Of a stretch of 6,931 nt of DNA, positions 1-6,412 are shown piece by piece; position 1 is the first letter of the stretch, and every line of letters starts with the position of its first letter. The stretch lies in NCBI GenBank assembly GCA_028293005.1, contig JAQGLH010000033.1, positions 1 to 6,931 on the forward strand, in the 5' to 3' direction. Under the pieces are notes generated by a model that ran no database searches, had not been told where the DNA came from, and saw only the letters and a program-made list of their open reading frames with translations. The position numbers and the translations under genes were made by a program. This DNA comes from Alphaproteobacteria bacterium. GTDB taxonomy: Bacteria > Pseudomonadota > Alphaproteobacteria > Sphingomonadales > Sphingomonadaceae.

Positions 1-813
1 TTCGAGATGATAATGGACCGCGCGCGCGAGCACGCGCCGTTCGATGTCGCGCCCTTTGCGCACCAGGTCGTCGGCTGTGTCGCTGTGGCTGACATGCTCG
101 ACGTCCTGCGCAATGATCGGCCCTTCATCGAGATCGGCGGTGACGTAATGCGCAGTCGCGCCGATGATCTTCACCCCGCGCGCATAGGCCTGATGATAGG
201 GCTTCGCGCCTTTGAAGCCCGGCAGGAAGCTGTGGTGGATGTTGATGCAGCGGCCCGCGAGATAGGCGCTCATCTCGTCCGACAATATCTGCATGTAGCG
301 AGCCAGCACGACCAAATCGGTCCCTGTTTCTTCGATCAGCTGCCTGAGCTGCGCCTCCTGCTCGCGCCTGTTGTCCTTCGACACCGGCAGATGATGGAAC
401 GGAATATGGTCGATCATCGCGTTGTTGAGCGCACCGCGGGGATGGTTCGAGACGATGCCGACCACTTCCATGGCGAGCTCGCCGATGCGGTAGCGATAGA
501 GCAGGTCGCCAAGGCAATGGTCGGACCGCGACACGAGCAGCAGCACGCGCTTGCGCTCGTCGATTGCGCGCAGGTTCCAAGCCATACCATAGCCGCCCGC
601 CACTTCGCCGAAGCGGCCGCGCAGCGCGCCATGATCGGCCGGTGCGGCTTCGAGATCGAATTTGATGCGCATGAAGAAGCGCTTGGTGTCGAGATCGTCG
701 AACTGCTGCGCCTCGAGGATGTTGCCGCCATTGTCGCTCAAGAAACCGGCTACCGCCGCGACCAGGCCCGGCCGGTCCGCGCAGGAAAGGGTGAGGATAT
801 ATGCCTTGTTCAT
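1..813 (-). CDS. purU: Formyltetrahydrofolate deformylase PurU (C-terminus cut by window edge)
   Basis: PurU hydrolyses 10-formyl-tetrahydrofolate to formate and tetrahydrofolate in the cytoplasm, which balances the one-carbon pool and can feed formate to purine synthesis. The frame is open from ATG at 813 to base 1, giving 271 residues; relatives have roughly 280-290, so only about 10-15 residues are missing. Residues 5-80 form an ACT-like regulatory domain ([20 protein letters not shown] at 11-30). The rest is a formyltransferase-fold domain with [20 protein letters not shown] at 190-209. By alignment with PurN, the catalytic triad is N191, H193 and D229, with H222 in [13 protein letters not shown]; all are present. 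A Shine-Dalgarno GAGGG lies 7 bases before the ATG. The gene starts 31 bases after the bioA stop on the same strand, so co-transcription with the biotin genes is likely. The ACT domain and the HHSFLP signature separate it from PurN. Confidence 0.95.
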   Translation of the reverse strand, partial: MNKAYILTLSCADRPGLVAAVAGFLSDNGGNILEAQQFDDLDTKRFFMRIKFDLEAAPADHGALRGRFGEVAGGYGMAWNLRAIDERKRVLLLVSRSDHCLGDLLYRYRIGELAMEVVGIVSNHPRGALNNAMIDHIPFHHLPVSKDNRREQEAQLRQLIEETGTDLVVLARYMQILSDEMSAYLAGRCINIHHSFLPGFKGAKPYHQAYARGVKIIGATAHYVTADLDEGPIIAQDVEHVSHSDTADDLVRKGRDIERRVLARAVHYHLE

Positions 814-820
814 GTGCCCG

Positions 821-825
821 CCCTC
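821..825 (-). promoter_or_regulatory. Shine-Dalgarno site of purU
   Basis: On the minus strand this reads GAGGG, 7 bases before the purU ATG. It matters because the biotin genes upstream lack comparable sites. purU, the only non-overlapping gene of the unit, therefore seems to initiate translation independently. Confidence 0.6.
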
Positions 826-844
826 GACTTTGCGCCCGCCCGCA

Positions 845-2098
845 TCACTTCCCCGCGGCGGCCTCGGCGATCGCGTCATAGACCGTCTCGAGATCCGCCG
901 GGTCGATGCAATAAGGCGGCATCACGTAGATTGTATTACCGAGCGGACGAAGCAGCAGATCGCGCTCGCGAAACAAAGCCATCAGCCCGGGGCCGAGCGC
1001 CGACAGATAATCGCTGTTCCCCGCTCCCAGCTCGAGCGCGGTGATCGTGCCGATCTGGCGTGCATTGCTGACGCCCGGCAAAGCAGCGATCCGGTCGAGA
1101 TGGGTGCGCTGGAGCGCGCTCAGCGTCGCGACCCGTTCGATCACTGGCTCGTCGCGCCAGATCTCGAGGTTCGCGCTTGCCGCGGCGCAGGCGATCGGAT
1201 TGGCGGTGTAGCTCGACGAATGGAAGAACATCTTCGAGCGATCGGTCGAGCGATGCGCCTCGAAGATCTCGGGCGATGCGACGGTGACCGCAAGCGGCAG
1301 CGCGCCGCCGGTCAGGCCTTTCGACAGGCAGATGATGTCGGGAGCGACCCCGGCTTGGTCGCAGGCCAGCAAGCTTCCGGTTCGGCCCCACCCGGTCATC
1401 ACCTCGTCGGCGATGAACAGCACGTGATGGCGCGCGCAGATCGCGCGCATCTCGACGAGCACTTGCGGCGCGTAGATCAACATCCCGCCCGCGCCGAGAA
1501 TGAGAGGCTCGACGATCAGCGCGGCGGGCGCATCGGCCGCGCGGCAGAAAGCCTCCAGCCTGTCGAGCGTCGCCTGCTCGTGCCCGGCGTACGGGAACGG
1601 CAGCGATCCGACGTCGAACAGCAAAGGCGCATAGGCGGCGTTGAACACACCGCGCGCGCCGACGGACATGCCGCCGATCGTGTCGCCATGATAGCCATGG
1701 TCGAGCACCAGGATGCGGTGACGGGGCTCGCCGCGATTCGCCCAGAAACCCAGCGCCATCTTGAGCGCCACCTCGACCGAGGTCGATCCCGAGTCGGAGA
1801 AGAAGACGTGGCGCAGCGGCTCGGGCAGAATCGCGATCAGCGCGCGCGCGACCGCCTCCGCGGGCTCATGGGTCCATCCTGCGAAGATGATCTGGTCGAG
1901 CTTTTGCGCCTGCTCGGCGATCGCTTGCATGATGCGCGAGTTGCGATGACCGTGCGTCGTCACCCACCAGGACGAGATGGCGTCGATGATCCGCCGGCCG
2001 TCGGCGGTGAACAAGGCCGCGCCTTCGGCATGACTGACGAGCGGGATCGGCTCGTCTAGCCCGTGCTGGGTGAACGGATGCCAGACGGGCGAGCTCAT
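845..2098 (-). CDS. bioA: Adenosylmethionine-8-amino-7-oxononanoate aminotransferase BioA
   Basis: BioA is the PLP-dependent class III aminotransferase that converts KAPA to DAPA, classically with S-adenosylmethionine as amino donor. The 417 residues are of normal length. Visible landmarks are WHPFTQ at 6-11, the BioA-typical SSWW at 42-45 followed by THGH, SDSGS at 101-105, HGYHGDT at 134-140, [13 protein letters not shown] at 229-241 (D231 binds the PLP pyridine nitrogen), the Schiff-base lysine K260 in CLSKGLTGG, and [15 protein letters not shown] at 382-396, whose R384 matches the substrate-carboxylate arginine of E. coli BioA. The start is the ATG that overlaps the bioD stop (ATGA); an upstream in-frame extension inside bioD has no support. 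The segment HSSSYTANP at 293-301 differs from the E. coli HGPTFMGNP, putting Ser where E. coli has the phosphate-contacting Thr. The remembered HPYT tyrosine is Phe here. SAM versus lysine as donor cannot be read from sequence alone. Confidence 0.96.
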   Translation of the reverse strand: MSSPVWHPFTQHGLDEPIPLVSHAEGAALFTADGRRIIDAISSWWVTTHGHRNSRIMQAIAEQAQKLDQIIFAGWTHEPAEAVARALIAILPEPLRHVFFSDSGSTSVEVALKMALGFWANRGEPRHRILVLDHGYHGDTIGGMSVGARGVFNAAYAPLLFDVGSLPFPYAGHEQATLDRLEAFCRAADAPAALIVEPLILGAGGMLIYAPQVLVEMRAICARHHVLFIADEVMTGWGRTGSLLACDQAGVAPDIICLSKGLTGGALPLAVTVASPEIFEAHRSTDRSKMFFHSSSYTANPIACAAASANLEIWRDEPVIERVATLSALQRTHLDRIAALPGVSNARQIGTITALELGAGNSDYLSALGPGLMALFRERDLLLRPLGNTIYVMPPYCIDPADLETVYDAIAEAAAGK

Positions 2099-2724
2099 GC
2101 CGCGAAATCCGCCAGCGTGAAGTGCGCGGCAAAGGCGTCGGCGAGGCTGGCCCGATCGAGCCGGTCGAGGTGCGGCAGGCGGCCGAGCCTTTTGACCCTG
2201 CCGAGCGCGGCGATGGTCGCTTCGCTGTCGTCGTTCGCCTCGCCGCAAAAGGCGATCCCAAGCAAAGGCACGCCGCGGCTCCGCAGCGCCTCGATCGATA
2301 GCAGGCTGTGATTAATCGTCCCGAGCGTCGTCCGTGCGACGAGCACCGCCGGGTAACCCCAGCGCGCGAACAGATCGGCGGACAGCACGCGCCGAGTCAC
2401 CGGGACGAGCGCGCCACCAGCCCCTTCGATCACCAGCGCGCCCGGCACGTCGGGCACCGTCAATCCCTCGACATCGATCTCGATGCCGTCGCGCTCGGCC
2501 GCGAAATGGGGCGAGGCCGGCATCGTCAGGCGATAGGCTTCCGGAAGGATGCGCGCCTCGCCCAGCCCGGAAAGCTCGGCCACAGTCGCGCTGTCGGTGG
2601 TCGGATCGAGGCCGGCCTGGATCGGCTTCCAATAACAGCCGCCGAGCGCATCGACGAGCGCTGCGGCGAAGACGGTCTTGCCGACGCCGGTGTCGGTGCC
2701 GGTGACGACGATGCACCGGTTCAT
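2095..2724 (-). CDS. bioD: Dethiobiotin synthetase BioD
   Basis: BioD is the ATP-dependent carboxylase that closes the ureido ring of DAPA with CO2 to give dethiobiotin, the penultimate biotin step, in the cytoplasm. At 209 residues it is close to the usual 220-230. It has the family's modified P-loop GTDTGVGKT at 9-17 (K15 and T16 are the nucleotide-phosphate residues), YWKPIQAG at 31-38 with the conserved K33, SPHFAAE at 71-77 for substrate binding, and IEGAGG at 99-104. These order and spacing features are diagnostic. The ATG overlaps the last bases of bioC (ATGA), and its own stop overlaps the bioA start in the same way. No purine-rich Shine-Dalgarno precedes it (the 20 bases upstream are GC-rich and pyrimidine-mixed), so translation probably depends on ribosomes finishing bioC. 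Confidence 0.96.
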   Translation of the reverse strand: MNRCIVVTGTDTGVGKTVFAAALVDALGGCYWKPIQAGLDPTTDSATVAELSGLGEARILPEAYRLTMPASPHFAAERDGIEIDVEGLTVPDVPGALVIEGAGGALVPVTRRVLSADLFARWGYPAVLVARTTLGTINHSLLSIEALRSRGVPLLGIAFCGEANDDSEATIAALGRVKRLGRLPHLDRLDRASLADAFAAHFTLADFAA

Positions 2725-3509
2725 GCCGGCGCGCCGCTGTTAGGCCGCTCAAAATCGGCGATCGTGACGCAATAGCTGGCCGACGCGCCCTCCTCCTCGA
2801 AGCGGCGCATCACCGCGCGCATCGCCGCCGCGGACAAGGGCCGGTGGTCGGGCCGCGGCGTGCCCGCTCCGATGGCGCGCAACGCATGGAGGAAATCGGA
2901 CGCGCTCGGATAGGTTTCGACCAGCCGCTCATGGTTGAAGCGCCCCTCGACCCCGTCGAGGCGCATCCCGGCAAGCGTCTCGCGCGTCGGGTAGGATGGC
3001 GTGCCGGCGGCCGAGCCGAGCGCCGCGTGCGCGCTGCGCCATTCCGCGAAGGTCCCGTCGGCGAGCGTCGAGAAGATGAGGTGCCCGCCGGGACGAAGCA
3101 GGCGGAACAGCCGCAACAGGCCCTGCTGCAGATTCTCGAACCAATGCACGGCAAAATTGGCGCAGACGAGATCGAACGGAGCCTCGGCACGATCGAACAC
3201 CGGCGCCTCGCCGTCGAGCGTAGCGAAGCGGTAGGTTGCGGAGGCGCCGAAGCGGCGGCGGCTGCGCGCGACCATGGCCGGCGAAATGTCGGTCATCAGC
3301 CAATCCGCGCCGTGCACCAGTCCCTCGGTCGCCGCAGCGAGAAAGCCGGTGCCGCAGCCGATTTCGAGGATGCGCGGCGCCGCGTCCAACGGCAGCGCAG
3401 CGATCCGGCGCGCGAGCCGCTGCGCCACCTCTTGCTGGACGGCGGCATGCTCGTCATAGGAGCTCGCCCGCTCGAACGCGCCGGCGATACGCTCCTTGAG
3501 CGCGATCAT
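2721..3509 (-). CDS. bioC: Malonyl-ACP O-methyltransferase BioC
   Basis: BioC is a SAM-dependent methyltransferase that methylates the free carboxyl of malonyl-ACP (or malonyl-CoA), so the fatty-acid elongation cycle can build pimeloyl-ACP methyl ester. The 262 residues form a class I Rossmann methyltransferase. The N-terminal [20 protein letters not shown] at 12-31 matches the BioC-typical opening (F-x-x-A-x-x-Y-x-x-x-A-x-x-Q). SAM motif I is ILEIGCGTG at 47-55. An acidic position ends the next strand (DIS, D74). [14 protein letters not shown] at 118-131 and [20 protein letters not shown] at 138-157 follow, the latter resembling the BioC region after motif III. The start chosen is the ATG overlapping the stop of the hydrolase gene (ATGA); a longer in-frame reading into that gene is a shadow. 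Being encoded next to an esterase and bioF, bioD and bioA makes BioC much likelier than a generic methyltransferase. Confidence 0.93.
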   Translation of the reverse strand: MIALKERIAGAFERASSYDEHAAVQQEVAQRLARRIAALPLDAAPRILEIGCGTGFLAAATEGLVHGADWLMTDISPAMVARSRRRFGASATYRFATLDGEAPVFDRAEAPFDLVCANFAVHWFENLQQGLLRLFRLLRPGGHLIFSTLADGTFAEWRSAHAALGSAAGTPSYPTRETLAGMRLDGVEGRFNHERLVETYPSASDFLHALRAIGAGTPRPDHRPLSAAAMRAVMRRFEEEGASASYCVTIADFERPNSGAPA

Positions 3510-4153
3510 TCGAAGTCGCCGACCAGATGGATGATCCGGTCTACGCACCACGATGGATCGGACAGGGGCAGAGCGTGGCCGCCCGACGGATGGACGAACC
3601 TGGTGACATGGCCGGCCCGGGCGAAGAGCTGATCGTGCGCCGCGACCGGAAGGATCGGATCGCAGCCGCCTTGCAGCGAGAAGATCGGTGGCTGCCAGGC
3701 GGCGCTGCGGCTTCGCTCGTCGGCGTCGCGCAACAGCGCGAGATGCTCGCGAAGGCGCCTTCTGTCGGGACGGCCGAGCGGCCCGTCCTCCCCGCATCGC
3801 TGATGGAATTCGGAGAGCACCTTCCTTGGTTCCATATCGAACTTGTCGAGCATGCGATCGACGATCCGCGGTGCGACCCCGGGCGCGTCATCGCATTGCG
3901 TGAAATGGTCGAAACCATTGATCGCGATCAGCGCGCGGCAATCCAGAGGAGGCTCCCGGAGCAGAAGCAGCGCGCCGAGCGAATGGCCGATCGCGATGAC
4001 GGGGCCGGGCACCTTGGGCCAATGCGGCGCTCCAAAATCGCCGAGATCGGCGGCGATGCTCGGTTGGTAGCCGAGCGCCTGCCGAAGCGGGCGCCAGAAG
4101 GAGGCATCGAAGCCCCAGCCGTGAACGAAGAGTAGAGTGAGGTCGGTGGTCAT
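3506..4153 (-). CDS. Probable pimeloyl-ACP methyl ester esterase (short BioH/BioG-type alpha/beta hydrolase)
   Basis: By position between bioF and bioC, this is the candidate that removes the BioC-added methyl group from pimeloyl-ACP methyl ester, ending chain growth and freeing pimeloyl-ACP for BioF. The 215 residues show an alpha/beta-hydrolase core: LLFVHGWGFDASFW at 7-20 (oxyanion region), nucleophile elbow GHSLG at 56-60 with S58, probable acid D165 in GGCDPILP, and base H193 in SGGHALPL. E. coli BioH has 256 residues and the triad S82, D207, H235, so this protein is about 40 residues shorter and compact at the N-terminus. The stretch ALIAINGFDHF at 74-84 and the later LSEFHQRCG at 113-121 recall the BioG (DUF452) family as I remember it, while the triad context is BioH-like; I cannot decide between them. 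There is no signal peptide, so it is cytoplasmic. The ATG overlaps the bioF stop, and no clear Shine-Dalgarno precedes it. The esterase role is inferred from the fold plus context. Confidence 0.82.
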   Translation of the reverse strand: MTTDLTLLFVHGWGFDASFWRPLRQALGYQPSIAADLGDFGAPHWPKVPGPVIAIGHSLGALLLLREPPLDCRALIAINGFDHFTQCDDAPGVAPRIVDRMLDKFDMEPRKVLSEFHQRCGEDGPLGRPDRRRLREHLALLRDADERSRSAAWQPPIFSLQGGCDPILPVAAHDQLFARAGHVTRFVHPSGGHALPLSDPSWCVDRIIHLVGDFE

Positions 4154-5325
4154 AATGCATTTCTGAGAAACATGAGCAGAGTGTCGATGTCGCCTGGCTC
4201 GTGGCTGGAGCGCAGGGCAAGGCGAAGACGGCTCGATCCGGGCGGCACGGTCGGCGGCCGGATCGCCGCAGCGATGATCCCGGCCTGCTCGAGCTGCGCG
4301 CTCAGCGCAAGCGCCCGCTCGGCATCGCCGACGATCGCGGGAACGATATGCGTGGTCGACAGGCCGACATCCACTCCGGCGCTCCGCAGTCCCTGCCGAA
4401 CATCGTCGCCCATCCGCGCCAGCTTCGCGCGCTCCGCGTCCATGATCGGCACGAGATCCAGCGCGGCGTCGATCGCGCCGAGCGCAGCCGGCGGTAGCGC
4501 CGTGGTGAAAATGAAGCCGCCGCAGGCGTTGACGAGATAATCGCACAACAGGCGCGACCCGGCGACGTAAGCGCCGAAGCCGCCGAACGCCTTGCTGAAC
4601 GTGCCCATCACCAGATCGACGTCACGCGGGACGCCGTCGGGACCGGGGGCCGAAAGCCCGGCGCCATGCAGCCCGATCACGCCGGTGGCATGCGCTTCAT
4701 CAAGGTAGAGGAAGGCGTCATGCGCGCGTGCGATCGCGATCAGCCGGACCGGATCGACCTGGTCGCCGTCCATGCTGAACACGCTTTCGGTTACGATGAT
4801 GCTCGGCGCTGTGCTGTCGCCGCGCTCGGCGAGCAATGATTCGAGATGATCGAGATCGTTGTGGCGGAAGCGGATCTGGCGCACGCCCGCCGCTGCGCAA
4901 CCGTGGTGGAGGCTGGCGTGGATCAGCCGATCGCTATAGATTTGCGCACCCGGCGCCGCACGCAGCAGGGCGGGGAGCATTGCCGCATTGGCCTGCCAGC
5001 CCGAAGCGAACAGCAAGGCGGCTTCGGCGCCCTTGTACGCCGCGACCCGCGCCTCCACCGCGAGATGAAGCTCGCTCGTTCCCGAGACCAGGCGCGACGC
5101 CCCCGACCCGGCGCCGTGCAGCCGCGCCCATTCGCACGATCGCTCGATCAAATGCGGGTGCTGCGACAGACCGAGATAATCATTGCTCGAAAAATCGAGA
5201 TAAAGCCGGCCGTTGCGCTGCAGGCGACCTCGCGCGGCGATAGCGGTCGCCGCCATTTGCCGATATTCGCTGCGTGCGCGGACGGAGTCCAGTGCGTTGG
5301 CGAGATGAGGCGTCAATGCCGACAT
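4150..5325 (-). CDS. bioF: 8-amino-7-oxononanoate synthase BioF
   Basis: BioF is a PLP enzyme of the alpha-oxoamine synthase family that condenses pimeloyl-ACP (or -CoA) with L-alanine to give KAPA, releasing CO2. From the ATG at 5325 the product has 391 residues, a normal length. Landmarks (numbered from that Met): DFSSNDYLGLS at 44-54, GAGSGASRLVSG at 71-82, TESVFSMDGD at 179-188, LDEAHATGVIG at 208-218 (D209 and H212 contact PLP), the Schiff-base lysine K245 in GTFSKAFGG, and FTTALPP at 273-279. An in-frame GTG at 5334 would add three residues, but the AGGTG Shine-Dalgarno is spaced 6 bases from the ATG and overlaps the GTG, so the ATG is preferred. BioF could be confused with 5-aminolevulinate synthase or Kbl, but the flanking bioC, bioD and bioA settle it. 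This is the first gene of the unit, and its TGA overlaps the next ATG. Confidence 0.95.
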   Translation of the reverse strand: MSALTPHLANALDSVRARSEYRQMAATAIAARGRLQRNGRLYLDFSSNDYLGLSQHPHLIERSCEWARLHGAGSGASRLVSGTSELHLAVEARVAAYKGAEAALLFASGWQANAAMLPALLRAAPGAQIYSDRLIHASLHHGCAAAGVRQIRFRHNDLDHLESLLAERGDSTAPSIIVTESVFSMDGDQVDPVRLIAIARAHDAFLYLDEAHATGVIGLHGAGLSAPGPDGVPRDVDLVMGTFSKAFGGFGAYVAGSRLLCDYLVNACGGFIFTTALPPAALGAIDAALDLVPIMDAERAKLARMGDDVRQGLRSAGVDVGLSTTHIVPAIVGDAERALALSAQLEQAGIIAAAIRPPTVPPGSSRLRLALRSSHEPGDIDTLLMFLRNAL

Positions 5326-5410
5326 GGGCGGCACCTAATCGATGCCGCGGCCAAACGGAACCGCGCAATGGCAGTCGGTCGAGCAATCGGAGTGGCTGGA
5401 AAGGATGGGG
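5326..5410. other. Divergent intergenic region between bioF and the DNA glycosylase gene
   Basis: About 85 bases separate the two divergent starts, so promoters for the biotin unit and the glycosylase must lie here or slightly inside the genes. I see no convincing sigma-70 -35/-10 pair in either direction. I also see no TTAT..ATAA palindrome of the type bound by the alphaproteobacterial biotin repressor BioR. If the glycosylase used an earlier ATG at 5342, almost the whole region would be coding, but that extension is low in family resemblance. Confidence 0.5.
5332..5336 (-). promoter_or_regulatory. Shine-Dalgarno site that decides the bioF start
   Basis: On the minus strand this reads AGGTG, extended on its 5' side as TTAGGTG. 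It lies 6 bases before the ATG at 5325. An alternative GTG start at 5334 falls inside it and would have no site of its own. Confidence 0.6.
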
Positions 5411-5920
5411 ATGGAGGATGAAGACAGCGCCCAAGCGATCAAGCGGTCGTTTCCCCCGATCGTCGACGGCCAGGTCCGGCTGATGGTGCTCGGCAGCTTG
5501 CCGGGCGACATCTCGCTCACCGCGGGACGTTATTATGCAAACCCGCGCAATCACTTCTGGTCGCTGATCGGCGCGGTGATCGAAAAGGATCTCGTCGCGC
5601 TCGACTATGAAGCGCGGCTCGAGGCCCTGCTCGCCGCGCATGTCGGCCTCTGGGATACCGTGGAATCGGCCGAACGCAGCGGCAGCCTCGATACCAATAT
5701 CCGCACCCACCAGCCGAACCGTCTCCCCGAGCTCGCAGCGAGCCTGCCGGAACTCGCCGCCTTCGGTTTCAACGGCGGCAAGGCGGCCGCGATCGGCACC
5801 CGGCAGCTTGCCGGCGCGTCCGGGTTGCAGCTCATTGCCCTGCCGTCGAGCAGCCCTGCCTTCACTTTGCCGTTCGCGCGCAAGCTCGAGCAATGGCTGG
5901 GGCTCCGGCGATTCCTGTGA
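5411..5920 (+). CDS. Hypoxanthine/deoxyinosine-type DNA glycosylase (uracil-DNA glycosylase superfamily)
   Basis: This is a base-excision-repair enzyme expected to remove deaminated bases (hypoxanthine from deoxyinosine, possibly uracil in mismatches), leaving an abasic site. The 169-residue product matches the short family of about 160 residues annotated as DNA-deoxyinosine glycosylase. It has SFPPIVDG at 13-20, LMVLGSLPGD at 24-33 (the motif corresponding to GINPG in Mug), YYANPRNHFW at 41-50, VGLWDTVESAERSGSLD at 78-94, AFGFNGGKA at 117-125, and the second active-site loop LPSSSPA at 144-150. The GSLPG motif lacks the Asn that is catalytic in Mug. In this family I expect the Asn of PRNHFW (N47) to take over, which is inference. 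Start choice: in-frame ATGs exist at 5342, 5405 and 5411. The last has AAGGA 5 bases upstream and puts SFPP near the N-terminus as in relatives. The gene is divergent from the biotin unit and functionally unrelated to it. Confidence 0.85.
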   Translation: MEDEDSAQAIKRSFPPIVDGQVRLMVLGSLPGDISLTAGRYYANPRNHFWSLIGAVIEKDLVALDYEARLEALLAAHVGLWDTVESAERSGSLDTNIRTHQPNRLPELAASLPELAAFGFNGGKAAAIGTRQLAGASGLQLIALPSSSPAFTLPFARKLEQWLGLRRFL

Positions 5921-5931
5921 CGATGGGGCCA

Positions 5932-5959
5932 TAGGTGTGGGGCTGTAGGTGTGCGGGCG
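5932..5959 (+). repeat. Imperfect tandem 14-base repeat (two copies)
   Basis: Two adjacent 14-base units begin with TAGGTGTG at 5932 and 5946 and match at 12 of 14 positions. They lie just after the glycosylase stop. They probably arose by slippage, and no function is evident. Confidence 0.6.
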
Positions 5960-5972
5960 TGCGCAAAGCCGG

Positions 5973-5987
5973 TTTACCTTCCATTAG
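5973..5987 (+). promoter_or_regulatory. Possible degenerate CtrA-type box upstream of the PilZ gene
   Basis: The sequence TTTA, seven bases, TTAG resembles the alphaproteobacterial CtrA consensus TTAA-N7-TTAA with one mismatch in each half. It stands in a conspicuously AT-richer patch about 50 bases before the PilZ start. CtrA controls motility and cyclic-di-GMP-related genes in this class, so the place is sensible. The match is short and imperfect and may be chance. Confidence 0.22.
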
Positions 5988-5991
5988 GCCT

Positions 5992-6006
5992 AAGCCTCTA
6001 AGGCTT
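5992..6006 (+). repeat. Short perfect inverted repeat (6-base arms, 3-base loop)
   Basis: AAGCCT-CTA-AGGCTT forms a small perfect hairpin directly after the 8-base palindrome TAGGCCTA at 5985-5992. There is no T-run after it, so it is not a convincing intrinsic terminator. It could be an operator or a leader structure, since it lies about 30 bases before the PilZ start. Confidence 0.45.
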
Positions 6007-6025
6007 GTCCGGATCAGATCGCAGC

Positions 6026-6030
6026 GAGGA
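6026..6030 (+). promoter_or_regulatory. Shine-Dalgarno site that decides the PilZ gene start
   Basis: GAGGA lies 7 bases upstream of an in-frame TTG at 6038. No in-frame ATG or GTG is found near the beginning of the conserved domain. An alternative TTG at 6005 lies at the edge of the hairpin and has no such site. Confidence 0.6.
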
Positions 6031-6037
6031 CGGACCT

Positions 6038-6412
6038 TTGAAGAAGTGGCAGAAGGTATCGAGCGGCAAGGACAGGCGCGTTTTCGAGCGTTCGATCGTC
6101 CTTGTCCGCGCTACGCTGGCCACCGGAGATCGCGAGATCCGAGTCTTCCTGCGCAATCTTTCGCGTAGCGGCGCGCTGATCGACGCCAGCGAGGAGCTGC
6201 CGATCGGTACGGTGGCGACGCTCCATTGCGGCAAATTGTCGGTTGCGTCGAAGATCGTTTGGGCGAAGCGGCCGCGCTTCGGCCTGGCGTTCCGCGATCT
6301 GCTCAGCGAACCCGAGGTCGCGCGTCACGTCTCGCCCGAACGCGCCAAGCCGGCGACGCGCGGCCGTCCGCCGGCGTCGCGACGCGAGCCCAGCCGCGTT
6401 GTCGCCCCCTGA
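6038..6412 (+). CDS. Small PilZ-domain protein (probable cyclic-di-GMP receptor)
   Basis: PilZ domains bind the second messenger cyclic di-GMP and transmit it to motility, adhesion or polysaccharide functions. Single-domain forms act as cytoplasmic adaptors. With the TTG start the product has 124 residues. The two-part signature is complete: an arginine pair and RxxxR at 13-18 (R14 and R18 in DRRVFERS), then NxSxxG at 40-45 (N40, S42, G45 in NLSRSGALI), followed by strands such as ATLHCGKLSVASKIVW at 60-75 and FGLAF at 81-85. The domain ends near residue 90. The remaining 30 or so residues are Arg/Pro/Ala-rich, probably disordered and basic. No membrane segment or signal peptide is present. 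Target and partner cannot be read from the sequence; neighbours give no help, since the next gene is an envelope serine hydrolase. A start at TTG 6005 would add 11 residues. Confidence 0.82.
   Translation: MKKWQKVSSGKDRRVFERSIVLVRATLATGDREIRVFLRNLSRSGALIDASEELPIGTVATLHCGKLSVASKIVWAKRPRFGLAFRDLLSEPEVARHVSPERAKPATRGRPPASRREPSRVVAP

Larger units (their letters stand above)
1..5325 (-). other. Predicted transcription unit bioF - esterase - bioC - bioD - bioA - purU
   Basis: Six genes on one strand have no gap above 31 bases. Junctions at 4150-4153, 3506-3509, 2721-2724 and 2095-2098 are each the 4-base overlap ATGA, and purU follows bioA after 31 bases. No terminator-like hairpin with a T-run is seen between members. 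The operon end lies beyond the left edge. Gene order does not follow reaction order (BioC, esterase, BioF, BioA, BioD). bioB is not in the window, so dethiobiotin-to-biotin conversion must be encoded elsewhere or further left. Confidence 0.85.

Noticed and set aside
7..1044. Long plus-strand open frame opposite purU and the end of bioA
   Set aside because: Its translation has no family features and is a mirror of the highly conserved purU frame. High-GC DNA commonly leaves antisense frames open.
662..2059. 465-codon plus-strand open frame opposite bioA
   Set aside because: It is Arg/Asp-rich and lies wholly antisense to BioA, whose every motif is intact. It is a composition shadow.
2844..3632. 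Plus-strand open frame opposite bioC
   Set aside because: It is antisense to intact bioC, has low-complexity charged composition and no recognisable domain.
3506..4546. Longer start for the esterase gene, reading 131 codons into bioF
   Set aside because: The extension is antisense-like Arg-rich sequence within the conserved bioF C-terminus. The hydrolase fold begins right after the ATG at 4153.
5326..5410. Biotin repressor (BioR or BirA) operator in the divergent region
   Set aside because: No TTAT..ATAA-like palindrome or long BirA-type inverted repeat is present.
5180..5932. 250-codon minus-strand frame opposite the DNA glycosylase and the bioF start
   Set aside because: It overlaps two well-supported genes and the divergent promoter region, and its composition (Arg, Gln, Glu, Ala) is typical of an antisense shadow.
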